Positions 1 to 8,907 of a stretch of DNA of 64,000 bases are shown here, piece after piece; within the stretch, counting starts at the first letter, position 1, and each line of letters starts with the position of its first letter. Under the pieces are notes generated by a model. The model was not told the DNA's origin, searched no databases, and saw nothing but the letters and a program-made list of their open reading frames with translations. A program made the position numbers and the translations under genes. Source of the stretch: Pelagibacteraceae bacterium AG-426-M19. GTDB taxonomy: Bacteria; Pseudomonadota; Alphaproteobacteria; Pelagibacterales; Pelagibacteraceae. The stretch spans positions 149,324 to 213,323 of the forward strand of contig QCNW01000001.1 in NCBI GenBank assembly GCA_003210025.1, written 5' to 3'.

Positions 1-1
1 A

Positions 2-109
2 GTTGTTGCTGCGTTTTTTTCTGTCTTAGAGACTAAATCTGCAACAAATGAAAAATATAAAAAAGATATGGTAAATATGATAGACCAAATAATTAGTAAA
101 GATTACTAA
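2..109 (+). CDS. C-terminal end of an unidentified protein (partial)
   Basis: An open frame enters from the left edge and stops with TAA at 107-109, giving 35 codons that end in DQIISKDY. The residues are mixed polar and hydrophobic and carry no motif I recognise. It converges on the homocysteine methyltransferase gene, with one base between the two stop codons. The rest of the gene lies outside the window, so no function is proposed. Confidence 0.55.
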   Translation, partial: VVAAFFSVLETKSATNEKYKKDMVNMIDQIISKDY

Positions 110-110
110 T

Positions 111-1094
111 TTAAGAAAATTTTGTTATCAAGGATTTTAAATGTTTATCTGTGACGCCACAACAACCCCCAATAATTTTTACCTGATCGTCTATTAACTC
201 AGAACACTTATCAACAAATTCAATTTCATTTTCAGTTATTAATGCTTGCATAGTACTCGTGTCAAATTTATGAATTTCTGGATAGAACATAATTGGCCCA
301 TTCCAATTTGATTTTAAAACTTTCATTCCCTCTTTTGTATCAATAAACCAACTATGCATAATGCCATAAACATCTCCACCGATAGATTTGAGTGAATTAA
401 TTATTTCAGCGAAATTTATAATTTTATCTTCAGGAAGGAATTTTGGCTCATCAGGATATTTTAAAGGGTCATATATAATAGATCTCTCTTTTTCAGCTCT
501 AAAATTTCTACCTACTACGGTTTCATCAAACTTACTTATGCAGCAACTTAATCCAACCCAGACAGGTAAACCTGTTTCCAAAGCAGCATTTAACAAAATT
601 TTAGCGTGATCAATATCTAAAAGCATTTCAAGAATAAGCACTTCGACTCCCTCTTCTTTTAATACTTTCGCTTGCTCTTTATAATTTTTTTCTTCTTTTG
701 CAAATGATGGTACAAATTTTGTGTCAGGTCTAAATTCATTTTCAGCCAAAGCTAAATATGTTGACATGCTTCCAGCAATTTTAATTTTTTTTCCAGAATT
801 TTTGATTGCTTGTCTTGCTAACTTAACTGTATCAATGTTAATTTTTATAGTCTGATCTCCTAAATTTGAAGGCTCAAGACAATGCCTTGCAGTTCCAAAA
901 GTATTGGTTGTTATCATATCACATCCAGCGTTTATATGACTTTCGTGTACTTTGATTACTATTTCTGGTGAGAAAACATTTGCTAACCCAGAAAATGCTG
1001 GTCCCATTTTTCCACCAAGTCTCTGAATTTCTGAACCTGTTCCACCATCTAAGAAAACTTTTTTTTTTGATTTCAATAATTCATTAATATTCAT
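111..1094 (-). CDS. Homocysteine S-methyltransferase family protein
   Basis: The 327-residue protein fits the zinc-dependent homocysteine S-methyltransferase family (MmuM/BHMT type), which moves a methyl group from a donor such as S-methylmethionine or a betaine to homocysteine to give methionine. The N-terminus has DGGTGSEIQRLGG, the usual start of the barrel. The three expected zinc cysteines are in GLSCC near residue 185 and in the C-terminal GGCCG. Its start overlaps the stop of the upstream DMT transporter by 4 bases, so it is the last gene of an operon with amidase and alcohol dehydrogenase genes. The methyl donor cannot be told from sequence. A betaine donor is tempting because betaine genes follow, but that is inference. 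Confidence 0.85.
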   Translation of the reverse strand: MNINELLKSKKKVFLDGGTGSEIQRLGGKMGPAFSGLANVFSPEIVIKVHESHINAGCDMITTNTFGTARHCLEPSNLGDQTIKINIDTVKLARQAIKNSGKKIKIAGSMSTYLALAENEFRPDTKFVPSFAKEEKNYKEQAKVLKEEGVEVLILEMLLDIDHAKILLNAALETGLPVWVGLSCCISKFDETVVGRNFRAEKERSIIYDPLKYPDEPKFLPEDKIINFAEIINSLKSIGGDVYGIMHSWFIDTKEGMKVLKSNWNGPIMFYPEIHKFDTSTMQALITENEIEFVDKCSELIDDQVKIIGGCCGVTDKHLKSLITKFS

Positions 1095-1996
1095 TCCGCT
1101 AACTTCTTCTCTGATTTTGGAACATATACAACTTCAATTACACCACCAAGAATTATTAGAATACTTCCTAGGGTTTCTCTCCAACCAAAAGGTTCATTTG
1201 TTAAAATACTAGCACTAACAACACCAACAATTATTTCAGCTAAAAATAAAATAGATGATAAGCCGGCTCCTAATTTACTTGGAGCCCAAAAGATTATTAC
1301 TCCTGTAGGAATAAAATAAAATATCGAAATAAGTAATAAAAAAGTGGACATTGACATGATAACCTCCACTGATGGAACTGGTCCTAAATAATCTACTAAG
1401 AATAACCCAATAGGTATACTGGCTAAACCTCCATAAAAAAAGAATGTGAATATAATTGGAAAGACGCCATCGGTTTTAATTATTTCCATTCTAATTAAAC
1501 CAGCACCAAATAGTGCACCTCCAGCAAGGGCCAACCAATCCCCTGCATTTTGAGGTAACGGAATTATATTCTCTTGACTGAATACAATCCATAAACCTCC
1601 TAGTGCTAAACCTAATGTGATTACCCTCTTCCAACCAAATTTCTTTTTTAAAAAGATAATTTCAAATATTGTTGTCCAAACAGGTATCATGTAAAACATG
1701 ATTAATGCTTTAACTACATCAGTAAGAAGAAAGCTAAGAGCATAACAAACAAATCCACTTCCAACAAAAAAACCAGTGAGAGGAAATTCCAAGCCAATAG
1801 ACTTTCCTTTTATAACTCTCCAAATTGCTACTGGTGATAATATTAATATTCCAACTGCCATTTGGGATATTGTTCCCCAGCCACCAGTCAAACCTCCATC
1901 TTCTAGTATTCTTTGAGGTAACCAATAAATTCCCCATGAACCGGCAGCAACAGCTAATGCAAATGAAATTTTAAAATGATGAGGGTGTCTGGTCAT
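1091..1996 (-). CDS. DMT superfamily (EamA) transporter
   Basis: This is a 301-residue very hydrophobic protein with about ten predicted membrane segments, the size and two-repeat layout of EamA/DMT inner-membrane exporters. The C-terminal half has the conserved pattern of a helix ending in an E-P-F-G stretch, followed by a last helix (GSILIILGGVIEVVYV) and a short charged tail. It sits 2 bases after the amidase gene and overlaps the methyltransferase start by 4 bases, so it is co-transcribed with both. The substrate is unknown. Being next to an amidase and a methyltransferase suggests a small amine or amino-acid derivative, which is inference only. Confidence 0.85.
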   Translation of the reverse strand: MTRHPHHFKISFALAVAAGSWGIYWLPQRILEDGGLTGGWGTISQMAVGILILSPVAIWRVIKGKSIGLEFPLTGFFVGSGFVCYALSFLLTDVVKALIMFYMIPVWTTIFEIIFLKKKFGWKRVITLGLALGGLWIVFSQENIIPLPQNAGDWLALAGGALFGAGLIRMEIIKTDGVFPIIFTFFFYGGLASIPIGLFLVDYLGPVPSVEVIMSMSTFLLLISIFYFIPTGVIIFWAPSKLGAGLSSILFLAEIIVGVVSASILTNEPFGWRETLGSILIILGGVIEVVYVPKSEKKLAE

Positions 1997-1998
1997 TA

Positions 1999-3411
1999 TT
2001 ATTGCATTAATTTCGGTTTAAATTTTGAAAAGTTAAAAATTTCTTCATAAGATTTGGCAAAGTTAATTACTTTATTATCTTCTTTAACGTTTGCTATAAT
2101 CTGCATTCCCATTGGTAGCCCTTTATTATTAAAACCTACTGGAATAGATATAGTTGGCAAACCAAGCAAACTTGATAATGTATAGACTTCCATATATCTA
2201 TGATAAGTGTCAATTTTATTATTATTGATAAATTCTGGATTATTTAGGCTCTTTTCAAACGGAAATAATTGAGCCGAAGGTAATGCTAAAAAATCATAAT
2301 GTTTAAATAAGTTTTGAATTTTATCCATATATTTATTTCTTATTTCTATTGCTTTTAAAACATCGTTTGTTTCGATGGTTTTCCCTTTTTCATATTCCCA
2401 ATATGCTTGGGAAGGTAATTCATTTAAATTTTTTAAATTATATAACAAAAAGTTTTCATATAATGTTTTGGCTCTTAATGTTATCCAAGAATACCATAAT
2501 TCTCCTGAGTTAATTTCATTTTTTAAATTTTCAATATTTAAACTATTTGATTGTAATTTTTTTAAAATATTTTCACATAAATCTATAATTCCATCTTCAT
2601 ATTTATATTGTTCGATTAGATCAATGCACCATCCAATTTTTAAATCTGAAAGTTTTTTATTATTTATATCTTTAAGATCGAAAGATAATTTATCCTTTAC
2701 ATTCTTCCCTTTTATATAGTTAAATAAAAATTCCATGTCATTGGGAGTCCTTGCAAAACATCCAGTTGTAGACATTAATGGAAAATCTTTTAAATTTTTA
2801 ATTTCAAATCTATCTTCTGCAATCGCACCAGGTGTTGGTCTCAATCCATAAATATTGGCAAATGCTGCGGGATTTCTACAGGATCCCATCATGTCTGTGC
2901 CATCTGCGAAAGGAATTAAATTTGCTGCAACAGCTGCTGCTGCACCACCTGATGACCCTCCCGCTGACTTACTATAATCGTAAACATTTGAAGTTGCTCC
3001 ATAAACTCTGTTAGTAGTATGACAACCAACAGCAAATTCAGATAGATTTGTTTTACCAATTAAAATTGTGTTTTTTCTATAATTATCTACTAATAAAGAA
3101 TTCTGTTTTGGGATGTTTTTTATTAATTCTTTATATCCATAGCATGTTACCTCATTTTTAATATCAAATAGTTCTTTAACAGCAATTGGAAGACCGTAAA
3201 TATCATCTTTGTCATTATTACTATTAAAATTTTCATCTTTTAATTTTGCTTCTTCAGTAATTTTCGTTTCATCTATATGTGAAATAATAGCATTTAATTT
3301 TGGGTTGAATTTTTTTATTCTATCTAAATAGAAATTTACTACCTCTGCTATTTTAATTTCTCTTTTTTTTATTTTTGAAATTATTTGATGGACAGAAAAA
3401 TTCTCAAGCAC
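1999..3411 (-). CDS. Amidase signature family hydrolase
   Basis: The 470-residue protein is an amidase-signature enzyme (cytoplasmic C-N hydrolase; GatA/amidase group). The parts of the Ser-cisSer-Lys triad are visible: the lysine in AVKELFD near residue 97, the glycine/serine stretch SAGGSSGGAAAA near residue 150-160, and the catalytic serine in GTDMMGSCRNPAAF near 175. The usual GTDTGGS motif reads GTDMMGS here, a modest change that keeps the serine. There are no GatB or GatC genes nearby, so a tRNA amidotransferase role is unlikely. It follows the alcohol dehydrogenase gene by 10 bases. The substrate is not predictable. Confidence 0.88.
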   Translation of the reverse strand: MLENFSVHQIISKIKKREIKIAEVVNFYLDRIKKFNPKLNAIISHIDETKITEEAKLKDENFNSNNDKDDIYGLPIAVKELFDIKNEVTCYGYKELIKNIPKQNSLLVDNYRKNTILIGKTNLSEFAVGCHTTNRVYGATSNVYDYSKSAGGSSGGAAAAVAANLIPFADGTDMMGSCRNPAAFANIYGLRPTPGAIAEDRFEIKNLKDFPLMSTTGCFARTPNDMEFLFNYIKGKNVKDKLSFDLKDINNKKLSDLKIGWCIDLIEQYKYEDGIIDLCENILKKLQSNSLNIENLKNEINSGELWYSWITLRAKTLYENFLLYNLKNLNELPSQAYWEYEKGKTIETNDVLKAIEIRNKYMDKIQNLFKHYDFLALPSAQLFPFEKSLNNPEFINNNKIDTYHRYMEVYTLSSLLGLPTISIPVGFNNKGLPMGMQIIANVKEDNKVINFAKSYEEIFNFSKFKPKLMQ

Positions 3412-3421
3412 TTAATTAAAC

Positions 3422-4612
3422 CTATCTTGCTTGTCTAATGCTCTCTAAAACTAAAGTCTTGACCTCATCTAATGATGCCTTTTTAGGATTTTGTCCATAA
3501 GCTTGGTCTAACATTGATTTCTTTGCTATTCTCTCTTGGCAATCTTCTGGGACTCCTAATTCATTTAATCCTTTAGGAATTTTTAATCTATCTAGAATTA
3601 TATTTAAGTTGTCTTGAAAACTTTCAATTGAATGGTTTTCAAATTGCATAGCCTCTGACATTCTTTTTACTTTTTCTTCTAATCCAGGTAAATTATATTT
3701 CATAACTGCGGGAAGTATAATTGCGTTAGTCAATCCATGATGAGTATTATATTCAGCACCAACCATATGTGAAATTGCATGAACTAAACCCAGGCCTTTT
3801 AAGAAAGCTATTCCACCCAAATAAGATCCTATAATCATTCCTCCCCTAGCTAAGAGATTATCGGGTTCTTCCACAGCTGTATAAAGTGATTTTGAAATTA
3901 AATTTAAACTTTCTAATGCTGAACCATCACAAAGTGGATGAAACATAGGAACACTATAACCTTCAATTGCATGAATCATTGCATCTATGCCAGTCCAGGC
4001 AGTAAGATTTGCTGGTAATTTTAAAGTTAACTCTGGATCTACTAAAGCTAAACATGGTCGGGCATCTGGATGCCATAAACAAAACTTCATCCCTTTTTCA
4101 AGATGAGTGACCATGGCAGTAACTTCTGTTTCAGCGCCAGTTCCTGCTGTAGTTGGAATAGTAATTATTTTTGGAAAAGGATTTTCCATAGTTAATTTTG
4201 GTGGCTCTTTCTCAAATTCAAAATCCCATAAAGGCACACCGCTATCAACTGTAAGAGAAATTGCTTTTCCTCCATCCATTGCACTTCCACCGCCTATTGC
4301 AATTATTGCATCATGATTGCCTTCACGAAATTTTTTACATCCAGAATCTATTTCATCATCTCTAGGATTTGGCGATATATTTGAATAAATGTCTGATTTG
4401 ATTTTTGAGTCATCAAGTAAATTTTGTAAATCACTTATAAATGGTAAATTTACACTACCACTATCAGTAACGATTAATGCATTATTTATTTTAAAATTTT
4501 TACAAAACTTTCCAATTTCTTTAAATCTTCCAGGTCCATAAGCTGTAAAAGTTGGGAATGTCCAATCCTGATTATTTAATAAAAATTCTTCATTAAGCTT
4601 AAAATTTTGCAT
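3422..4612 (-). CDS. Iron-containing alcohol dehydrogenase
   Basis: The 396-residue protein belongs to the group III (Fe-ADH) NAD(P)-dependent alcohol dehydrogenases. The N-terminal nucleotide-binding half contains AIGGGSAMDGGKAISL, the expected GGGS motif. The metal site is visible as Asp and His in GIDAMIHAIEGY and two further histidines in LVHAISHMVGAEYNTHHGL. The length is typical. It is the first gene of a minus-strand operon with amidase, DMT transporter and methyltransferase genes. Only 38 bases separate it from the divergent plus-strand DMT gene, so the two promoters must be packed closely or overlap. Substrate unknown. Confidence 0.9.
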   Translation of the reverse strand: MQNFKLNEEFLLNNQDWTFPTFTAYGPGRFKEIGKFCKNFKINNALIVTDSGSVNLPFISDLQNLLDDSKIKSDIYSNISPNPRDDEIDSGCKKFREGNHDAIIAIGGGSAMDGGKAISLTVDSGVPLWDFEFEKEPPKLTMENPFPKIITIPTTAGTGAETEVTAMVTHLEKGMKFCLWHPDARPCLALVDPELTLKLPANLTAWTGIDAMIHAIEGYSVPMFHPLCDGSALESLNLISKSLYTAVEEPDNLLARGGMIIGSYLGGIAFLKGLGLVHAISHMVGAEYNTHHGLTNAIILPAVMKYNLPGLEEKVKRMSEAMQFENHSIESFQDNLNIILDRLKIPKGLNELGVPEDCQERIAKKSMLDQAYGQNPKKASLDEVKTLVLESIRQAR

Positions 4613-4650
4613 AATATTTTAAAAACTTATACTAATTTCAATATTATTAA

Positions 4651-5583
4651 ATGAAAATTTCATCTGAAAAAACAGATCTAAAAAAAACATATTTAGCAAT
4701 TGCTACAATGCTCTTAGCAATTTTATGTATAGATCTTTACATGGTTATTATTAAATTTTTAGGTGATGAATACTCAATAATTCAATTAACTTTATTTAGA
4801 AATGTAGCAGCAATTATACCTTTGTTATTATTGATCTTATTCACAAATGAATTTTCAACAATATTCAAAAACTTAGGAAATAAGTTTTTGATATTGAGTT
4901 GCTTGAGAGGAATATGTTTTCTTTCTATGAATGTATTCATTTTTATCTCAGTAGTAAATCTGGAATTCGCAACAGCAATGACGCTAACCTTTTCGTCACC
5001 TTTCTTCATAGTAATACTATCAATAATTTTATTGAGTGAAAAAATTGGTATTTACAGATGGTCAGCAGTTATAATTGGTTTTGTTGGTGTAGTTATGATA
5101 ATGAAACCAACAAGTGAAATTTTTAGTTTGTACTCAATTTTTCCAATTCTAACCGCTATAGCATGGGCTTTCACTGTCATAATTTTAAAATTCATTCAAG
5201 GCAATCATTCAACTGCAAAAATTCAGTTATATACATTAATATTTAATGTCATTGGTGGTTTACTTTTATTTTTTGTAACTACAGGACATGTTGAAATTAA
5301 AAATTTTAAAGATTTTATTTTGATGACAATGACTGGAGTTTTGGGTGGTACAGCAGCAATATTGTTTATTTATTCTTACCGTTTAATTTCAGCAAGTAAA
5401 ATAGCTTCATTTGAGTATCTTGGGATACCGTCATCTTTTATTCTTGGTTGGATTTTCTTTAATGAAGCTCCATGGAGCCAACTATTTCCTGGAGTAATAG
5501 TAATTATTTTTGCTGGTATGATTATTATATGGAGAGATAATATTAAAAAGAAATCAATAGAAGGTAATAAGCAAATTTATTGA
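4651..5583 (+). CDS. DMT superfamily (EamA) transporter
   Basis: The 310-residue protein has about ten hydrophobic segments and the two EamA repeats. The first repeat ends in an ILLSEKIGIYRWSAVIIGF stretch, typical of the RhaT/EamA family (SEKI.RWSAV.IGF.GV). It acts in the inner membrane, probably as a small-molecule exporter. The gene is divergent from the alcohol dehydrogenase and its stop codon overlaps the stop of the convergent ATPase gene by 7 bases, leaving no room for a terminator. It resembles the DMT gene at 17.7 kb, which has the same RRWSAI.VGFIGVL element, so the two may be paralogues. Confidence 0.87.
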   Translation: MKISSEKTDLKKTYLAIATMLLAILCIDLYMVIIKFLGDEYSIIQLTLFRNVAAIIPLLLLILFTNEFSTIFKNLGNKFLILSCLRGICFLSMNVFIFISVVNLEFATAMTLTFSSPFFIVILSIILLSEKIGIYRWSAVIIGFVGVVMIMKPTSEIFSLYSIFPILTAIAWAFTVIILKFIQGNHSTAKIQLYTLIFNVIGGLLLFFVTTGHVEIKNFKDFILMTMTGVLGGTAAILFIYSYRLISASKIASFEYLGIPSSFILGWIFFNEAPWSQLFPGVIVIIFAGMIIIWRDNIKKKSIEGNKQIY

Positions 5584-6623
5584 TTTGATCTCATAGATTT
5601 CATGACTATTACTCTGTCTATTTCACCTAATAGCTTTCCACTTTCGTTACAAACTACTGGATAAGTTTTATCATTATCAATTAGCCTATCTATTAAATTT
5701 TCAATTTTAGAATTATCTAAAATATTATCTTTTCCATTCTGAAATAAATTTTTTGTTTCATTACAGCATTCTGTTCTCATGACTTTGCCTGCACTTAATA
5801 CTTTATATTTAGGAACATCCTCACAAAAATCTTTAACATATTGATCTTTTGGATTAGATACAATTTCTTCAGGTGTGCCAACTTGAGAAACTTCTCCATC
5901 TTTCATGATTGCAATGTGGTCTCCCATTTTAATTGCCTCTAAAAAGTCGTGAGTTATAAATACCATAGTTTTTTGAAGCTTCTCTTGGATCTTTAAAAGC
6001 TCATCTTGCATTTCTCGTCTAATCAAAGGATCCAAAGCTGAAAAAGGTTCATCAAAAATTAATATTTCAGGATCCACAGCTAACGCTCTTGCAAGTCCTA
6101 CCCTTTGTTGCATACCTCCAGATAATTCTCTTGGATAATTATTATGCCAACCATCTAAGCCAACCATTTTTAAAACTTCCATTGACTTTTCTGTTCTTAT
6201 ATCTTTTTTTGTTCCCCTTACTTCTAATCCATAACCAATATTTTCTAGGACTGTTCTATGAGGAAATAAACCAAAATGTTGGAAAACCATGCTCATTTTA
6301 TTTCTTCTTAATTCTAATAATTCACTTGCACTCATTTTTGTAACTTCAACATCATCCATTTTCACTATGCCAGCTGTTGGTTCAATCAATCTCGAAATAC
6401 ATCTCACTAGTGTTGATTTTCCACTACCAGATAATCCCATTACTACAAATGTTTCACCTTTTTGAATTGAGAAACTGACATCTTTTACAGCAACAACATG
6501 TCCTGTCTTTTCTTGAACTTCCTTAATACTTAAATTTTTATCAAGGTTTTTAATAATTCTTTTTTCGTCTGGTCCAAATAACTTCCATATATTTGTACAA
6601 GTGATTTTTTGTTCTACAGCCAT
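5577..6623 (-). CDS. proV: Glycine betaine/proline ABC transporter ATP-binding protein
   Basis: The 348-residue protein matches ProV/OpuAA, the ATPase that drives uptake of glycine betaine, proline betaine or related osmolytes. The N-terminus has the ProV-specific region before the ATPase core (IWKLFGPDEKR). It has Walker A GLSGSGKSTLVR, the signature LSGGMQQRVGLARAL and Walker B ILIFDEPFSALDP. The C-terminus looks like a shortened CBS-type regulatory region ending with DRVIVMKSMR, shorter than in E. coli ProV. It is divergent from the permease gene, with 77 bases between them that hold a promoter-like element, so ATPase and permease are not in one transcript as they are in proVWX operons. 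Confidence 0.93.
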   Translation of the reverse strand: MAVEQKITCTNIWKLFGPDEKRIIKNLDKNLSIKEVQEKTGHVVAVKDVSFSIQKGETFVVMGLSGSGKSTLVRCISRLIEPTAGIVKMDDVEVTKMSASELLELRRNKMSMVFQHFGLFPHRTVLENIGYGLEVRGTKKDIRTEKSMEVLKMVGLDGWHNNYPRELSGGMQQRVGLARALAVDPEILIFDEPFSALDPLIRREMQDELLKIQEKLQKTMVFITHDFLEAIKMGDHIAIMKDGEVSQVGTPEEIVSNPKDQYVKDFCEDVPKYKVLSAGKVMRTECCNETKNLFQNGKDNILDNSKIENLIDRLIDNDKTYPVVCNESGKLLGEIDRVIVMKSMRSNQ

Positions 6624-6650
6624 TTTTAATAAATAATATTACCCCAAAAA

Positions 6651-6679
6651 TAGACAATATTTTACTTTAAATGTAAAAT
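6651..6679 (+). promoter_or_regulatory. Candidate sigma-70 promoter for the betaine permease gene
   Basis: TAGACA (6651-6656) and TAAAAT (6674-6679) are separated by exactly 17 bases, close to the TTGACA/TATAAT consensus. They lie 22 bases before the ATG of the permease, so the leader would be short. In such AT-rich DNA chance matches are common, so this is only a candidate. Confidence 0.4.
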
Positions 6680-6700
6680 TATTTATTTTAACTTGCGAAC

Positions 6701-8821
6701 ATGGCTACTAGAACTGATTTAATAGATAAATCAAATCAATCAAAAAACATAATAACTTATGTAATTATTGGAGTTGTTTTTTTGGTAGCACTCTGGCTAT
6801 CTACTCAAAGTGAAGGGCCTTCAAAATTTCCTAAAGAAGTCACTGATAAATTTACATTTACAGCTTGGGTGAACGATGGAGAAGATTATTTAAAAAAAAA
6901 TTACAGATGGGTCACTAAAATTATAGCAAGCTATATAAAAGAAACTTATTATTTTTTAGAAGACTTTTTGCTTGAGTCTCCTTGGATTTTGATAGCTGCA
7001 ATAATTGTAATACCTTGCATTATTGCAGGTGGCTTGCGATTGGGAATTTATTCTTCTTTTGTAGTTTATTTTTGGGGAGCAACTGGAATGTGGGAACCAT
7101 CCTTACAAACAGTTGCATTGATGGGTCTGTCAGTTTTATTATGTGTATTTTTTGGATTTATACTGGGCGTCTTGTGTTCACAAAGTAATAGATTTGAAAA
7201 TTTTATGAAGCCAGTATTAGATACTATGCAAGTAATGCCAGCATTTGTATATTTGTTCCCAGCATTATTTTTTTTTGGGATAGGAGGTGCCCCAGCAATA
7301 TTAGCTACAATGATATATGCAATGCCTCCAATAATAAGATTGACAAACACTGGTATAAGACAAGTGCCAGCTCAAACTATTGAATCTGCAACTTCCTTTG
7401 GTTCAAGTAAACTTCAATTGTTATTTAAAATTAAAATTCCATTATCTTTACCAAGTATAATGATGGGTATTAACCAAGTAATAATGATGGCATTAGCCTT
7501 AGTGGTTCTTGCATGTTTTATAGGTGCCGAAGGTATTGGCGGTCAAGTTTGGCAAGCAATAAGAAGATTGGATGTTGGTTGGGCAATGGAAGGTGGGCTA
7601 TGTATTTTATTTATGGCGATAATGTTTGATAGATTTAGTTTAGCGTTTAGCAAGGATAAAGAAAGACTTCCTTCAGATGTTCAAAGATTTTATTTACTTC
7701 CTCAAAGTTGGGAAAAATATCAAATCGCAAAAATTTTAGAAATGCCATTAAGTTTTGGAAATAAAATTATAAAAATCATATGTCAAACAGTTACATATGC
7801 TATAGCAACAGTATTTAGAGTCTTAGTTTCAGTTTTTAATAAATCTAGAGCTGAAAACATCGGTGAATTTATTAGCAAAAGATATTATGTTATTCCTTAT
7901 TTTTTAGTTTTATTTCTAATTGCATTTATAGATCATTACTTTTTAGAAATAGGAACATTTCCAAAAGAATGGAAATTATCAATAAGACAACCAATTACTA
8001 ATGCAGTGGAAAGCTTAACTGTAAATCCAGGATTTATTTCTTTTGCAAAAGGTTTAAGGGCATTTGTTTATTTAAATTTGTTAAGACCTTTAGATGTATT
8101 TCTAACTCAAATACCTTGGTGGTATACATTAGCAGTATTTTCTGCTTTAGGTTACGTAACTGTTGGAATAAGATTTGCAATAATTACAGCAGTCCTTCTT
8201 CTATTTATTGGTGCATGTGGAATATGGACACAATCAATGATAACTTTATCATCAGTACTTGTGTCTGTTGTGCTGTGTTTTGTTATAGGAGTTCCTCTTG
8301 GAATAATTGCATCTTACAATGAAAGATTTAGAAATATTCAGAACGTTGTGTTGGATGCAATGCAAACACTTCCTTATTTCTGTTATTTAATTCCTGTTCT
8401 AATGTTTTTTGGTGGTGGAACAGTGTCAGCTGTTCTTGCAACTGTAATATATTCAATTCCACCAATAATTCGATTAACATCACTAGGTTTAACACAGGTT
8501 TCTGGTACTTACTCTGAAGTATCGAGATCATTTGGCGGAACACTTATTCAAACATTAAATAAAGTTAAATTTCCGTTAGCTATTCCAAGTTTAGTTATTG
8601 GATTTAATCAGACTGTAATTATGGCTTTTGCTATGCAAATAGTTACACCGCTCATTGGTGGTAAGGGCTTAGGTCTAGAAGTCTTTAATGGTCTTGCAAG
8701 ATCAGATACTGGAAGAGGATTAGCAGCTGGTATTGGAATAGTATTGCTAGCTATTATTATTGATAGAATTACACTTGCGTGGACTAAGAAACAAAGAGAA
8801 GCTTTAGGCTTAATAAGCTAA
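6701..8821 (+). CDS. proW: Double-length glycine betaine/proline ABC permease (two fused ProW domains)
   Basis: The 706-residue inner-membrane protein contains two copies of the BPD_transp_1 permease domain in tandem, roughly residues 80-330 and 430-700, each about the size of a whole ProW. Each has its own ATPase-contact (EAA) loop: one ends LPSIMMGINQVIMMALAL and the other IPSLVIGFNQTVIMAFA. Each also repeats the sequence DTMQVMPAFVYLFPAL or DAMQTLPYFCYLIPVL just before. Normal ProW acts as a homodimer; here the two halves are one chain and have diverged from each other. The binding protein gene follows at 8908. The ATPase is on the other strand just upstream. Confidence 0.92.
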   Translation: MATRTDLIDKSNQSKNIITYVIIGVVFLVALWLSTQSEGPSKFPKEVTDKFTFTAWVNDGEDYLKKNYRWVTKIIASYIKETYYFLEDFLLESPWILIAAIIVIPCIIAGGLRLGIYSSFVVYFWGATGMWEPSLQTVALMGLSVLLCVFFGFILGVLCSQSNRFENFMKPVLDTMQVMPAFVYLFPALFFFGIGGAPAILATMIYAMPPIIRLTNTGIRQVPAQTIESATSFGSSKLQLLFKIKIPLSLPSIMMGINQVIMMALALVVLACFIGAEGIGGQVWQAIRRLDVGWAMEGGLCILFMAIMFDRFSLAFSKDKERLPSDVQRFYLLPQSWEKYQIAKILEMPLSFGNKIIKIICQTVTYAIATVFRVLVSVFNKSRAENIGEFISKRYYVIPYFLVLFLIAFIDHYFLEIGTFPKEWKLSIRQPITNAVESLTVNPGFISFAKGLRAFVYLNLLRPLDVFLTQIPWWYTLAVFSALGYVTVGIRFAIITAVLLLFIGACGIWTQSMITLSSVLVSVVLCFVIGVPLGIIASYNERFRNIQNVVLDAMQTLPYFCYLIPVLMFFGGGTVSAVLATVIYSIPPIIRLTSLGLTQVSGTYSEVSRSFGGTLIQTLNKVKFPLAIPSLVIGFNQTVIMAFAMQIVTPLIGGKGLGLEVFNGLARSDTGRGLAAGIGIVLLAIIIDRITLAWTKKQREALGLIS

Positions 8822-8823
8822 GA

Positions 8824-8839
8824 CAAATAGTACTATTTG
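8824..8839. repeat. Perfect 16-bp palindrome CAAATAGTACTATTTG
   Basis: The sequence CAAATAGTACTATTTG is its own reverse complement. It starts 3 bases after the permease stop codon and precedes the binding protein gene. It could be an operator or an RNA hairpin that protects or processes the message between permease and binding protein. No second copy was noticed in the window. Confidence 0.5.
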
Positions 8840-8857
8840 CGTGGTTTACATACCAAT

Positions 8858-8880
8858 ACATTTTGATCTAAAATGTGTTT
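8858..8880 (+). terminator. Weak hairpin plus T-run between permease and binding protein genes
   Basis: ACATTTT and AAAATGT form a 7-bp stem around a 5-base loop (8858-8876), followed by a G and a T-run. It looks like a weak intrinsic terminator or attenuator ahead of the binding protein gene. The stem has few G-C pairs, so termination may be partial or absent. Confidence 0.35.
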
Positions 8881-8907
8881 TTAATTAATTAAAAAGAGAG
8901 GAAATAA
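8881..8907 (+). promoter_or_regulatory. TTAATTAATTAA element and strong ribosome binding site of the binding protein
   Basis: TTAATTAATTAA (8881-8892) is followed by AGAGAGGA (8895-8902), a strong Shine-Dalgarno match 5 bases before the ATG. The same arrangement (TTAATTAA repeat, purine-rich ribosome site, AATAAATG) precedes the second liv binding protein at 32.1 kb. Most other genes here have no clear ribosome site, so this one fits high translation of a periplasmic protein. Confidence 0.55.

Noticed and set aside
388..609. Plus-strand ORF inside the homocysteine methyltransferase gene
   Set aside because: It is a shadow frame of a gene with clear family motifs; its own product has no recognisable features.
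1..1094. SAM-responsive riboswitch for the methyltransferase gene
   Set aside because: SAR11 methyltransferase genes can carry SAM riboswitches, but here the gene starts inside the end of the upstream gene and there is no leader of its own.
7066..7350. Minus-strand ORF inside the betaine permease gene
   Set aside because: It overlaps a strongly supported gene completely and its low-complexity product has no family pattern.
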